A DNA stretch of 64,000 nucleotides. It comes from Marisa cornuarietis (lineage: Eukaryota; Mollusca; Gastropoda; Architaenioglossa; Ampullariidae). Below are positions 24,101 through 39,100 of the stretch, piece by piece; the stretch's first letter is position 1, and every line of letters starts with the position of its first letter. Position numbers and translations under genes: made by a program. Location: the NCBI GenBank assembly GCA_004794655.1, contig SMMW01000080.1, forward strand, positions 589,501 through 653,500, read 5' to 3'. The notes beneath the pieces were generated by a model that was given only the letters and a program-made list of their open reading frames with translations, searched no databases and was not told the DNA's origin.

Positions 24101-27100
24101 TCTGATCACCACTTACAGGCTGCGCTGTCTGCAGCCCACATTGTTGTGGGACAAATGTCTGAGCAGACTTGGAAACTGGCTGTGGATTGGCTGAAAATTT
24201 ACATAGTTGAGAGACAACATCATAAAAGAGAGAAGCAGCCTGAGAATTTAACAGAGAAGACTATGTATCAGAAATGTTTACAGAGGGCCTTGCACGTAAT
24301 TGAAACTAGTCTGTGTACAGTATTTGAAGGACCTGTAAGAGCAACATATGATGATGCTTTGACGGCACTTTGCTGCGATAACCATGAAGGTAATCTGCAT
24401 CAGAAAGCTTATATAATTGAAATTCCTGCTACCAAATATGCTAGATAACGTGCTGTTTATTTTCTAACATGTTCTTGTCACTAATTCATTTGTTGAATAA
24501 AAACGATTTGTTGTAGAGCTGTGCAGTTCCTAATTTATCTTGCTTAAAATTTGCATAAAAATATTGCTGTAGTGCTTAATTTTTTTCATGTATCTTCCTT
24601 GTTTTAATTTTTAATCTGATACCTAAACATTTTTTGTATTAAAACAAATAATGCTTCATCTGTTTAGCACTTAAATTATTGGTTGATCAGCCATGGGACC
24701 TCACCATGAACCCTCAGTTACTGCAGAGAGTGTTGACTGTGCAAGCACAGTGTCACCTCCAGCGTGAAGCCCCCCAGCACCAGGACAGTGATACACAGTC
24801 AGAGCTGACCAGGAGACTTGAACCTGTGAAGTCAGCTGTTTACAGGTGAGAAACATGCACAGGGTGAATAAAGTGAAAGGGAGGGAGGGGGGAAAACCTT
24901 TTTTTATGCAGTCAAGAGATTACTTGTCTTGCTCACCTCCCAAAAAAAGAAACTCATTTTTCTGCTTTTACAAGTAATTCAGCATAAATGTAGGTCTTTA
25001 TGGGAGAAAAGAAACCAGAGTCCATGCTGACCATCACAAAAGAACAGTTGTTAGGGTAATAATAATAATGATTAATAATGATCAGTCAGCCTTTCCAAAA
25101 ATTTGCTCAGAGTGCTTTACATAAATCATATATAGACTAAATCATCAACAACCACACATTCATATTTGCATATAACAGACACGCTCATTTCTACAACATA
25201 CATTCATAAATTACAGACATACATTATAAAAGCTTATGGTCAGGGCAGAGTCACAGTGAACTCGTCATTCTGAAAAGATGCGTCTTAAGTTTAGACAAGG
25301 TGGTAGAAGAATCAGAATGTCGAAGGCTGATAGGTAATCTTTTCCCATTCGATGGGGCTTGGTAGGAGAAAGACCTCTGTCTATACGTCTTTGTCTTAGC
25401 TAGTGGATATCATTGTTTTATTGCAGTGACTGGTAAAGGATATAGGGAAATGAATACAAAGAGTTGATTTCAGCATGTGTCTGTGTTCATGCATTTGTGC
25501 ACATATACAGGTGAAAGTGCGTGTGAATGGTAATAACACATCTTGACATATGGAAGTAGCAGAGCCATGACTTTAGAAAATAGACAATGACTGAGAAAAT
25601 GCATTATGGGATATTCCTCAGCACCTGTATTCATTCGGAACAGTTATTACTAAATTTGATTTTTTTTTTCAAGGCTTCAGCTGTTACAAAGGGCCGTCGC
25701 ATTAAGAGAGATCATGAAAGATGGGATGGAACAGTTGTCAGACGTAAACCGCCGAGGTAAGTCACTTCACATTTATTTTTTTTTTAATATTTTGCTTTAT
25801 CAGTCAGTAGTACTTATGTTGCAGTAATACACTAATCCACAATATATTTCATTTTAAGGCACACTAGATATGATTGTCATGAGCATTACTCCTGTCAACA
25901 GTCCATACAATGCTAGTCCATCTTCAAACCTTCCATCCCTCCCCTTTTTTTCGTCTCCTGGCTACTTCCCCATGCTTCTCTTTCTACAGATACAACACTC
26001 TCAGCTCTTGTTGCCCGATTCCTCCTCGTGTTTACCGTATTACCTTTTTATCAGACGTCAGTACTATTGTTAAGTGTATTGTCCATGTCTCGTTCTTGTC
26101 TCAGGCCCTTAAGACCACGCTCCTTTATGAGCAAGAGTATGCACTATATAAATCAAGTGTTTATTATTGATTATTGTCATTGTCAAATGCAAAAGCAGTT
26201 TGTCTTTGTTCATGAGAAATTAGTGTGGCATTGTTTACCCTCATGGTTCAAGATAAAAATAAACATTACAATGACTGGCTTATAACTGAAGACTGCGAAG
26301 ACGACAGTGGTGAAGTTTGGTTATTTATTATTGCTGCTCTGAAATAAACATTAGACCAAGAAACCTAGACATTTTTGGAAAAGAGAAAAATTGAACTTAG
26401 CAATAAAAAGTAATGAAAATCGCCTTGCCCGTGCTACCCGGCAAAGCCACGATCGTGGCCTTTCAAACCAAGAGAGTTAAAAGACAGGAGTGTGTGATGA
26501 GCAGAAGAACTTCTGCAAATTTTATTTTAAAAAATCTTGTGTGCCTTTGCTGAGTAATTTTGTGGTTAGTGTTATTAATGTACCTTGCATTCTATGGGAT
26601 GGGGGCTAAGTGGAATATTTAAAATTATTGTTTTGCTTGCTGTGGGTATAATCATGAGAAAATGGGGGGTGGGATGATTCTTGTGTGTCAACAAGAAAGG
26701 CTGTGTCTTGGCATAGCAGCCAGTTCTGTAAACAGGTGTCTCACCCATAAAGAACAGTGTGCCCAACATGATGAACCCAGGACACCTGATTCTCAGTGTA
26801 TTGGTGCCAGCCGCTTAACCATTGTGCTGTCATCATGCTTTTGTGTGTGTGTGTGAAATGTGAAAGAGTGAGTGAAAGAAAGAGTGAGGATGCACCAGGA
26901 GACATTGGTCTTGCTGAGAGAGAAAATGCAAGTGTGTGTGTGAGAGAGACAGATTGAGTGAAAGAATGAGGGAAGACCAGTAGACATTGGTCTTGCTCAC
27001 GTGTGTGTGCATCACAAATAAAAGTTTGTCTCCAGTATTAAGTGTTTATATGCAAACATGCAACATGTATTAACCAAGGCCATTAAAAGATAATGCTAGC

Positions 27101-30100
27101 AACTTTATGTACCTGTCCTTGTGTAAGCATGTCATGTAAACTTAGTCTTTCTTCAAGGCGGTACATCTTACTCCCTTGTGTATTGTCATTTATAGAACCA
27201 GTGATTGCACTGGTGCATCATGTCATGTTTAGAGCAAAGTCTCAGAATTTTGTTTCAGATGTTCCTTCTAGCCCTCTGTTGTGTCTAAGAAAATGAGTGG
27301 AGACGAGACAATCAGAAATGTAGTTAAGCCCTACTGTTCACTGGTGCACAGTGGAACGTGCTTGAATGCATTGCAATCTGCAGCTCATCGGATTAGGTTC
27401 AGAGGTCATTATCCTTGATTTTTTTCCATTTCCATTTCTTAAAAAAAGAAGCCTATTCTGAGGATTCATATCTTTCAGTTATGAGCTTAAGGGTTAGTTT
27501 TCCTTTCGTCTTTATGGATTTTTCTTAGATGGATTTTGTTTGTAACAGCTGCTTAGAATCTGTGATGTTAAAACATTTCCCATCAATTATTTGTAGGCTA
27601 AGCCTTCTGGTTTTGCATTTCCGGGTCTTTCGTTATTATGTGTATCCAAACCCTGAACACATCTTTTACTTTAGCCCATCCCAGTCTGTCTAACAGTATG
27701 TTTCTTGTTCATAGTTTTGTAATTTCCTGAAGCTCTCACCTTACACTGGAACAGTTTTGTTGCTGAAATTTTGGCACAGCCAGCCATGTTAGCTAGAGTA
27801 TTGAACTAGAATGCTGCAGGAATTAGAGGAGGCTTTGACATCGCACATGGCTGCACTTAAGTGGGAAGGGTTTTGGAGGAGAATTGATTGGCTTGGCATG
27901 TATGTGCTGAAGTGCTGATTGTCTCCTGTGTGAATCATTCTTGCTGCCAGACATCTGCAGAACTTGGTTGGGAATTGGGCAGGACAAATTGCCTGGGGCT
28001 TACCTCTCAGGCGAGATGTAGAAAGTATCTGCTGTAGAATCCTATCTCTTGGTGTTTCTTCCTTTCATTTTATCAGGCTTTTTTCTGGTTAAAAGCAGCG
28101 GGCTGCAGAGATTTTACCCATCCACCTGTTCCTAATAACACATCATTGTTTCTTCTGGGGACTTGGGAATTCTATCACTGCTAGCCTACCACACCTTTGA
28201 GAGAGAGTAAGCAGGGAAGTGTTTAAAATGGAATGGGGGAGTGTGCAGACGGGTGTGTGTGGAAGAGAGAGAAGTTTGAAAATCAGCTGGTCTTGATTAG
28301 CAGATTATCTGTATGCTAAGATGTCTAATACGGAGTAGAATTTATTTTGTGCTTTAATGAAATGATGTCAGATTTAGCTTCTTTCAGATTTGTGAACTGA
28401 TTTGCATTTGACAGCTGTTTGGCATAAAATAGAGTATTGGAAGGAGAAAATCTATCCTGACCAGTAGAGATCAGGCACATTGTTACCACAGTTTAATTGA
28501 AGCTGAAATACAAACATATTTGCCAGAACAGTTCTCAGGACAAACCTCTACATTTGTGCTACATGTTACCTGTTCATAAAGTTCCATTGACATGCATGTA
28601 TACATGTGCTACATGTTCATAGTATTGCATTGACATGAATGTGTACATATTTCAACTACGTTACATGTTCATAACATTGCAGTGACATTCATGTGTACAT
28701 ATTTGTACTACATTTTACATGTTCGTATTCATTACATAGCAAGGAGAAGAAGAAACGCTAGTAGATATTTTGGATCCTTTAATGAGTGTCACAACAGTAA
28801 TTGGGTGTATGTCTCCATCCTGAGGGCATTGATTTCACTGAGAGTTGGATTTCTTTTCCTTTTGGGCATAGATTTTAGGGATTCCATTTAATGTCATTAC
28901 TTTGAGGACTTGTGTTTCATCACCTTTGAGCGCTTTCCTGACTGGCCTGCTGTTGGCAATTTTTCAGCGACAAGCACAGCTCGGTGAAGTAAGCATATTA
29001 CCACACTCCTACATATAGGGCTATATTGTGAAATCATGTTGTTGCCACCTGCTGGCAACAGATATAATGCAAACATAGCCTTTTCTTAAATCCCCCCCCC
29101 CCGCGAAGTTAGCTGTTCATTGTTGCCAGTCTTAAAATGGAAAGGCATTGGCAAGGAGAGTTGTTCATTTTGGAAGCAAATGGATAACAGTGCACATGGA
29201 AAACTCTTATAATTGTGCAGCGATGAGTTTATGAGAGGGCCAGTTTTAAAAAAAAAGACAGCTAAAACAGGATTTTAGGCAGAGATCTTTTACGTTTGAC
29301 ATTTTTCTGCTCAGAATATGCTGCTGGCTATTATGCCTAAGTGACCACCCCTGGCTGTTTATCTAAATACAGGAAAGGCTAGTTTTGTGACAAACTGTGT
29401 TTAATAAGGATACTGCTTTACAGATATTCGTTATATGACATTTCATTGGCTTTATTTATAATGCATTGCTTGCATTACTCTAGGCTTGTTTTTTTTTTTT
29501 TTTTAATTTGCTTTCTGGTATTTGTTGACAGAATATAACTTGATGATGCCCACTTTCCATTTGCTTCCTGGCTCTATCTATGTGTTTGATTCTCGGCTCT
29601 GTTATGTCTCATTATCTCTTGATTTCCCTCTTCAAGTCTTCAAAAATTAGCTGATTAGTTTGACAAGAGCAACAAGAGCACACATCTAATCTTGTATTGG
29701 CATGATGTGTTAGACCGCTCTGCATCCAGTGCTCAATTTACAAATTTGTTCCTAAAATCATCTCCAAATCAAAGTAAAAACCCTCAGTTAATGGCTACTC
29801 TGATACAGTGTACCTATTCAGAAACAGTTGCTGTTCACCTTTTTCTTGTTCAGCTTCCAAAAATTCAAGCAAACTGTGAAGAGTTGAACAATTTCAAGAT
29901 TTTTCATGCTGTTTAAATTAAAAAGGAAAATGAATTTTATACACAACTTATAAATGATGTTATAAATAAAGCAGACTGTGTGGTTGTGTGTGAGAGTGAG
30001 AAAGAGAGGTTGGTGTTGATACATTGATACATGATATGATTCTGTTTGTCCGGTCCCCATCAAAACTGGTTGGATATTTGTTCTGATTATGGTTTTGTTA

Positions 30101-33100
30101 AGGGTTATGTTTGGTAGATGTATGTTGCTTGGCAGCAAGTTTATTTACTTGAGTTCATCATAATTTGAAAGAAGAGTGACAGAAAGAATAGGAGGAATCA
30201 GGAGGGAGACTGGTGGAAGTGGGAAAACAAGTGAATCACAAAGGGGTGGAGGTTGACTGAGAATCACTGGAATTTTGATTCCCCCCTTTAACTTGAAACA
30301 TTATGCCCCTGTTGGTGAACATGAGCTGTCAGCCTGAAAAGGTATTGGACATCAAGGGTACAAGTGTTTCACTAGTTTGCTACAAGGACACTGCACATAA
30401 ATACACTTTACTTAAGTGAATTGACAAATCAAGTTGACCATAAAATACCCTTCAGCTAGCTGGGAAAGCAGCCCAGATGAAGCTGGGGACCTCGGTTAGT
30501 ACCTAAATAATCAGATTGGGTAATAATAAACGTTCATTATATGAAAGTCTGTGAACTAGGCATTCATAAACTGGATTGGTAAGTGTATTACATTCTATTT
30601 TTAAAGATCGCTTTGTATTCCATCATCTACTTTTCAGTCATCAGTTTGACTTCAGGGCCCTGCAAGGAGATGTCTGCAGTCTTTTAACACCTATAAAAAT
30701 ACATTTGATGCATGTTCCAGACTGGAAGATAATATTTTTTCTAGGCAGCCATTTTTGTTGTTTGAACAATGAAATTAAGAAGGTGCATAGACCTGAATTA
30801 AACAGTCCCTTGGATATAAAACTTTCAGATAGCTTTATGGACATTAATCTTAGTAGCACCATACTTGCAGGTAATGCAATCTAAGAATATGAGAGAGAGC
30901 AAAGTAATAGTAGATCCATTTTCATTTTTATTCTAGGGCTGTAGTTATGAAGCAGAAGTACACTCTTACTACCTTCTAGTTTTACTGCTTTTTCTCTCCA
31001 CATTGCTTCTACTACTACTGCTACACTACTACACCTTGCTTACACTATGCTACTGCTACACTACTACACCATGCTACTACACTATACTACTGCCTGCATA
31101 CTACTGCTACCTCTATAATACTGCTATATCATACTAGTACACTATACCACTACTACTACATAATACTGCTACTCTTACACCATACTACTGCTATGCCATA
31201 TACTATACTGCTATCAATACTACTACACTATACTACTGTTACCACTACACCATTCTGCTGCTCTTCCATCACTCAGGACCTACAGCCCTAGCAAGCCTTG
31301 TGTAGCAGTGGCTGTATGCTGTATTTAATATGGTGATCTCTAGATTATCAGCTGACCTCTGTAGCCATAGCTGTGGGTGGTTGGCAAGAGGGGAACTAAG
31401 GATTATCAGCCATCCCATTAGCTTTGTGCCTGTTTAGGCTCACAGGACCTGCAACTCTTTCACCTCACAGCTGACCCTGAGGCTACCTCTGCTTTCTTAC
31501 AGCTCTTGAGTGGAGTGTGTAATAAAAGATAGACATGGAGATGGAGAGTGCCTCTAGTTGTTTACTTGGTGTATCTGTTTGAGCTAAGAACTACTTGGTT
31601 AAGCCACCATCTTAAAGACTATAACCCTGGGTTTCCTTATCCTCCATTCTCTTTCCCTTCCTCTCTGTTATTTATGTCTGTGACACACACTCTATAATCA
31701 CAATGCTTGGAGAATAAGTTTATAACCATTTTAAAAATAAAAGAATCTAGATGGCTGTGATGTTACATCATATTTTCTCCTGTTTGCTCAACTATTTCTG
31801 TTCTTAGAATTAAGAATTAGAAATTGTAATGGGATAAATCTTTATGCCATTACCATAAGTTTTTGTGCGACATCAAGAGAGAGAAAAGTAAGAAACCAGC
31901 AATATAGAAAGCATACAATTTACCTGTTATTGTTCTGCTGCTGAAGATGGTCATTTTTTTTCTTTGTGTATTTTCAAACACAGTCAGGTGTAAAAACAGT
32001 TTTCCTCTTTTTCCATTTATTTTTCCAATGCATGACAGTGTTCCTAATATGCTTGCTCTGGTCACCAGACCACACCATTTCCCATTCTGTCCAGCCTTTC
32101 CAAAGCTGACATTCTAAATAACATAATCCTGGTATTTGCATGTTATCGATATGTCATGTCTCTGGTCCAGCGTATCTGAAAATGCTTGGAAAAAGCTGCA
32201 TGGCTTTTGCATAATTCTTCTTTCCTGTGCCCATTCTGTCCACATCCATGCACGCACAGAGTGCTGATGCACATGCACAAGATGTCCAGGGATGCTTCGC
32301 AGCTGTTAAGGCGATTTAAAATTATCAGCCCACCCAACCCCCTGCCATGACTGCTGATTTCTATTGAGGCTACCCTACCCTGGGCTAATCAATTTTCCTT
32401 GGGTGGTGGTATCCCAGAATACTTGAACATCAGCAGAAAGCAAAGAATGGATGTCAGGTTGGATCCTGAGAATGTCAGTTTTAAATTGTTTGTAAAACAG
32501 ATGAAGAGGGCAGCAGGCCTGAAGTTTTCATGATCAGAGTCTTGGTTCTGTCCAGGGACTAAGGTGGATACAGGAAAGCAGTATCTAATAGTATGATGGC
32601 ACTTATGTTAAAAATAGCATTCATGTTGTGGGTATGCCTCTGTTTCTGATGGAACTATAATAAATAATGGAGCGGGGTAGTGGGGTGTTGGAAAGTGAGA
32701 AAAAGATAGCAGTGGTGGGGAGGGGGAGGAAAAAGTGCAATAGTAATCAGTTTTGTTTTTAAAACCCAAAAGCACTGAAAATGACAAGACCTTGTGTTAC
32801 ATAGTATTTTTTAAACTGAAGAATAAGTATTAAGTGTTATTATTACTTAATAATTAGAAAACTGTATAATCATGTCAGTTCTAGAAGTTTCACATTAAAC
32901 AAAGGGGAAAGGATTTATTTGCCAAATGACACTGAATGAGCAACATGTCTTAAATCTGAAATCATGCTTTCAGAATCTAAAAGCTTGCTCTTTTATGTGT
33001 TTCTTATGTTATTGCTATGGGAATCTTCTTGATGTCGAGTGTCTGTCTGTGTCATACATTTTGTTATCAAGGCCATTGTTATGAGGCTAGTACTGGGTCA

Positions 33101-36100
33101 GAAAGATTTGTATGTTAGGTTCTTGTTGTAGGTTGTTTACTAGTTAGTACTATTTTGTGTGTGCACCAAATCAGTAATTCATTTTATAACAAATTAAATG
33201 AATGAAAGCTTAATTTTGAGAACAATATTACACATTAACAGGCACTTGAAACCAAGTCATCATTTATTTAAATGCCAACATTTCTTGGGAAATATTTTTA
33301 TTCTGCATCTATCAAATAACCTTTACCAGCCACTATTTCCTCTTTCTTACAGTTTCTTATCATCTTTCTTTATCTCTCTGCCTCTCTGTCTTTGTTTTGT
33401 TTAATTTTTACTATGGGTATAAAAAAAAATCAAAAGTTTAAAATACTGGTGTACAGTAAATATGAACAAATTTGGTACACATTTTATGACTAAAATTGTG
33501 TATTAAAAATCACTTTACCATGCACAGAAATGTTTTAAATATACTTACTGTGATGTGTGGCACTGACTTTTCCTGTTCCTGAAAGTGTTGCTTGCTCACA
33601 TTTGGGTCATGCTGTTTTTACCTGAAGCCGTACCACAAGTGGAGATTTCAACAACACAAAGAACGAGACCTCGTTCACATTGCGCTTGTGTGAGAACAGT
33701 CTGGTGGGCAGTGTTAGCTTAAGGAACCAGCCTGCTTCAAAACCCGCACAATTGATTTTTTTACCATGGGCTCAGCCCATTGAGAATAGTGTTCCTACTG
33801 GTCTCTTACGTGCTGTGTATGCATTTTGGTGTCAGGGTTGGAATCAGCCTCTAACCTCACCTCTTATATTCTACAAGGTTTTTTTTTTCATTATTTTTGG
33901 TTCTTGTGCGGGGGATGGGTATAGCTGGAAAGGACATGCTGTTGGACTGACTTCCTGACTTCATTTGATTTTATTTACTGCTTTAATTTTAATACAGCTG
34001 TAGTAGTGTTCTGTTGGCTTTATCACCATTAATAACATCTATATTACAAATAAGAGATAGAGTTTATTTGTATCCTTGGCATGTTCACCTGAATCAGACT
34101 GTTGCTCATATTGGCTACAGTTAAGCAAGTCTTTGAAATCTCACAAACATTATATTGTCTTCATACTGTAGGTTTATTGTACTGCAAAGATGTGTACTGT
34201 TTGGTATCATTACCTTAAGGGCTTCTTTGGCAAAAACGGTAATTGTCTTTTTATACAAGTGTGTTTTGAATTCTTTCTTAAGTGACCTTATGCATCATGA
34301 TTTTTATATGTGCATGAGTCTGCAGGTGAACCAAGAGAGAATACATTTTTTGTAAGTCGATTGTATTCTTGATATGTCCTGGCATTAAACTAGAACTCTT
34401 TCATAAGAAAGGTAAATGACACCTAGGAGTATCTGAGCTGTATATATAAAAAAAGCTGCAGGACAGAGAGTAACAGAAAATATCTTTTACAAAGTGGCTT
34501 GTGATAACCTACAAAACTGGCTATGGCATCAGAAATCTTACAACTAAAATAAAGAAAATAAACCTTGCATAATTCCAAAACATTTTTAAATGATGGAGAT
34601 AGGCAGAATATGCATACTCATCATCCGAACAAAGGAAATTTTTCTTTTAGGAACAAACTGTTTAGGTCTCAATTTAACAATGACACAGATTGAACTGTGC
34701 TGTTTGTGAATGATGCAGAACTTATACATTCCATTAGACTTGAACACACTGAAAAAGGGGGGGGGGAAGAACAAGCCCCAGAATGTTTATTTCAGTCTTA
34801 AGTGACAAACCCCACTTAGCAGTGAGATACTTTCCTACACAAACAGATTTTTTCGCAGAGAGTTTGCTCATTTTTATAAGATTCCATTTTCACCTGCAGG
34901 TCTACTTAAATACAAAATTGCAAGGTGCTGTTGAGGTAAGAGGGAAGGGATAAGTGTTTGTGCAAGGTTCCAGAGTGTGTTAGCTGAGACTAAAATAGCC
35001 GAGAAATCAGGTGAAGACTTTCACAACATTGATCCTTTCATCCCAGAGGGGGTAATAATCACTCACCTGACATACAGGAGGACAGGCAAAACACGCTGGC
35101 CTCCATTAAACAAGTCTGCCTTAGCAAGGACAGGTGTAATTGGAAGCAAAAATCCATTTTAGTTTAGTTTCCTTGTTTGCTGCAAGGAAAGGCCAGAGAA
35201 CAATTGTGAGAAAAAATATTACAGGGCCGGATGGTGGCTAGCATTCTTATTATATTGCCTTGTCTGGTCAGATTTTTTTGTTGGGAATGTGATGGTGTTA
35301 TGGTCAAGGGTTTGATGATGCTCATAGGCATTAAATGATGGCAGGAAGAAATATCACAGGCAGCACCACTGCCGTTAAAGATTAAAGACCTTTTTGGATT
35401 ATAAGCTCAGAGTTTCCTTGTGAGGAAATATCCCCAGAAAATCAGTTGGCCAAAGAGGGGGTATATCTCTGTCCAGAGATAGCCGACCAGCTGTGAGATG
35501 GAGTCTGATAGGGACATTGATTCCATTCCTTTTGGTTATTAGTTCACTGGGCCTTCTAAGCTACCCGCAGTATTGAACACTGAAAATCTTTTTCTTTTTG
35601 TGGGTTATTTATGACAAGACCTTCAGCTTATAATTTTGGAATAGATTAAGACAATATTTTTCTCAGGAAGCACATTTGTGCTTTGTAGCATTTTTTTCTT
35701 TCCAGATGCATACATTACACCTGGCAAAATCACCAGTTTTTTGTTGCTTGATTTGGAGCTGAGTTTGCGCATACTAGCTTATGGTCACACTACTTCAGAG
35801 AACATTCTGTGCATCAGGTCAGCATTTTTGTCCCTGATGTTTTCTCATGCCTTTCTCTAATTCTTTTTTTCTTTCTCTGTCTCATTGTTGCGCTCTCTCA
35901 GTGGTTAGTGTGCATCTTTAACAGTCCATTCACCTTGACTCCATCTTAATAGCCTAGAGAATGAGTGAAGCCTTTATTTCCGAGTGCCCTGTTTATGCAA
36001 ATTGCCAAGTATCACCATTCAGTCCCTAGCCATTTCCATAGATTTCAAAATACCATCTGCATAAGTGTTAGGCACATCTCCGTGTCCTGTATTTTCCTTG

Positions 36101-39100
36101 TGGTAAAAGCAGCTGTAAAGATCTAAGTATCTCTCGCTGCCCCCTTTCATCCTGGTGTCAGGAGGTCACACCTTTCAGACCAGAAATAAGAAACATAAAA
36201 TCTTAGCCCGGTAGCCCCTGCCTCTCTCCCCAACATGCAAACACTTCTTTCCTTTTACGGAAATGCTTGAACCTTATTGTGCTGCCAGTTCGTCGCACCA
36301 GTGCCAGACAAATCACCCATCATTGTCTCCCAGTGCTAGAAAATTCACCCTTCACTGGTTCACCTGATTGATGTCTGGGGTGCTTGGCAGTTGCTTGGTC
36401 ATTGCATGACAAATTTTGCAGCTATGCGACACTCTGGAGAAATGGAGTGGAGCAGTTTTCCGGGCAGCTGCATTAAAGAAATTGGGCAAGGTAATTTCTC
36501 ACCCTATTGATCATGCTTTCTGCAACACCAGGGAATGTTGCAAGGAGAAACATACTGCTGTTGAAATGGAAATGGGGGCATCAAACTGTTCCTGTATTGT
36601 TCGCGACAAAATGCAAAAAGTTGATAAATATGTCAGCATCCACAATAATCTTTTCTTGAATGTAGCATGTTTCCCTTAATTCTGTAACTAGGCTTAGAGC
36701 AAAAGTATCTTATGCAATCAGCTGCATGTCATGAATAATTTACACATGTTCAACATGTTATGAAATTAAAGGAAACACTTTTGAAAAATTATCACAATGT
36801 TCCCCATGGATTGCACAGAATAATGTTTTCTTCTTAAAAATATTGCTGTAAACAATCTGTACTGTAATGATGGTAATGGAGGAAAAGAAATGGTTACTGG
36901 TCACTGTTGTGCTGCTTACTCACTGTACATATAGGCTTGTGTTACATTTTTAGTTTTTCCTAATTTTTTCATTTTTATTGTTTATGCTAGAAACTGGACT
37001 TCTTTGTCACATTCTTCAGTCTTAAATGCCCATGTTCTTGTCTTCTGTGAATAATATGGTTGAATCTTCCAGAGCTGACCAGCCTGTAATGCTTTCGAAT
37101 GTAATCCCAGGGAAAAACCTGTAATAATGTCCCATCAGTCTCAGATTAAGCAAGCATAATGTTTTGGCCATAGCCATAATTCCTGAAATTCTGGAAATTC
37201 CCCATGATAATTACAGAAAAGCAATCAGGATTAACAGGTCTGCTCATCATTCCCTTTTCTGTTATTCTGTATTGGTCATACATGGTTAGAATACGTTGGC
37301 TGTTAGGAATTTTCTTGTAGACATTCACTTTTGGACATAAGTGATGGACAAGATCAGACAAATTGGACATATATCTTTATTGTCTTTTCTCACTTTAAAT
37401 GCCTCTCTCACACATTGTATTGTTCTTGGAGTCTGTGTTGTTGGTGATGGACATATATGTTTATTGTCTTTTCTCACTCAGATGCCTCTCTTTCACATGC
37501 ACACATGCATGCTCTCGTTCTTTATGACTGTTGTACTTTTTTTATAATCTTTTTTTATCATTCCTGCAGAAATTGCAGGATGTGGGGTTGGGGTGAGAAG
37601 ATAGCACTGGCATATATTGATTTCATGGTGGTACAAACAGCACATTCTGGCACTTCCTTATTTGCATTGGAGATGTTCTTCGGAATGATAAAGAATGAAT
37701 GTGCTTTACTGTTGTGTTAATCAACAACCTTGTACCTTGTATTGACAGCGTAAGAATCAGAATTGATATATTTGACTTAAGGAAATAATTGTATAGATTA
37801 AATGAATATTTGAGGTGAAATTGTATGATTTTGTGGTGTTACATACCATGTCAAGAATCTTGGTTTGAGGACTGTGTGGACTTATCTTCCATTTTTGGGA
37901 TACCCTGTTGAGGATTACACAGGCTGTGGTATTGCAGTGTTGGTTTTCAAGGTGGTGGTGGCAAAGGCATTCTTCTGGGAAAAAATTGTAGAGAGGTTAC
38001 AAAAATAACACAGAAGCACTGATGTTGAGTACCATAAGGTCATCTTTTTCTGTGAATGTGTGCAAGCAGATGGTAAGGGGTGGATGAGAGAGGTTTATAC
38101 ACAGCAGCCTTACTACCGTACATTTGTGCAGCTTTCTTTGGCAGTGCAAAGCGTAGTAGCTTGGGTTATATTTCAAGGGAAATTGCCTTTTTGCCCTGCA
38201 CAAGAATGGCCTGAGGCAGAATTCCACTTCTAGGGATAGTGGTAGTAAGCGGCAGTTCAGTTACAATGTTACTTTTCATCAGTCTACAAGGGGAAAACCA
38301 GCGGAGATGTGGCCATTTAGGAGGCTTTACAGTCCAGACAGACCCTTTTATGCCCAGATTTCCCAGATTACGCTAGCCAAGACTGGTCTTCGCTTAGGGG
38401 CCATAACTTATGGGACTTGGAAATGTGCATGTCAAGAGGTCTTACATTCCCACTGGCTGCCCCTCTTGGCTGTATAATGTGACCAAAATATAAAAAAGTA
38501 ATAAAGAACAGACACATAAATTACGTGTTTATTTCTTGGCCTCCCCTCACTATATTTCTGCATATCAAGCAGTTAAAGAAAGAGCAGATGAATTCGTATG
38601 TGACAGGTGAAGAAGACAAAAGCACTTGTTCTCTTTAAAAAAAAACCAGAACCCCATCTTGAGGTAAATAGGTCTTAACAGCCTGCAAGTGATTATTATT
38701 ATTATTATTATTTTACAGCCTTGTAACTGAGAAAGAGATAGAGCTTGAGATTGGCTGATGTGGACCATGTTTGACTTGACTAGAATGTCTTTAATTAAAA
38801 GTATAGAGTGGAGAAGTGAATAGCTGATTGTTTAGACATCTGGCCTCTGTGGTGGAAGGCATGCATGGCTGCCTGTTTTAGACCCTTGTGGAATATCCTG
38901 CTGGAGGGTGGTTGATGCTGCAGCAGCCAGAGAAAGAACTGGCTTACAAATGCAAAGGAGTGGGCTGATTGTCATGTGCAGGACCTGCTCACTATCGCCC
39001 TAGACAGGTGTCAGTGGACCTTGTTAGCTGCCATTTTTATCCACCAGTATCAGTCAAGGGACAAATGAGTGTTTCAGAAGGCTGGCCATCCAGGGCCTTT

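Noticed and set aside
36416..36679. 87-codon Cys-rich ORF in intron 17
   Set aside because: No recognisable family, no splice sites, and expected by chance in 13.5 kb.
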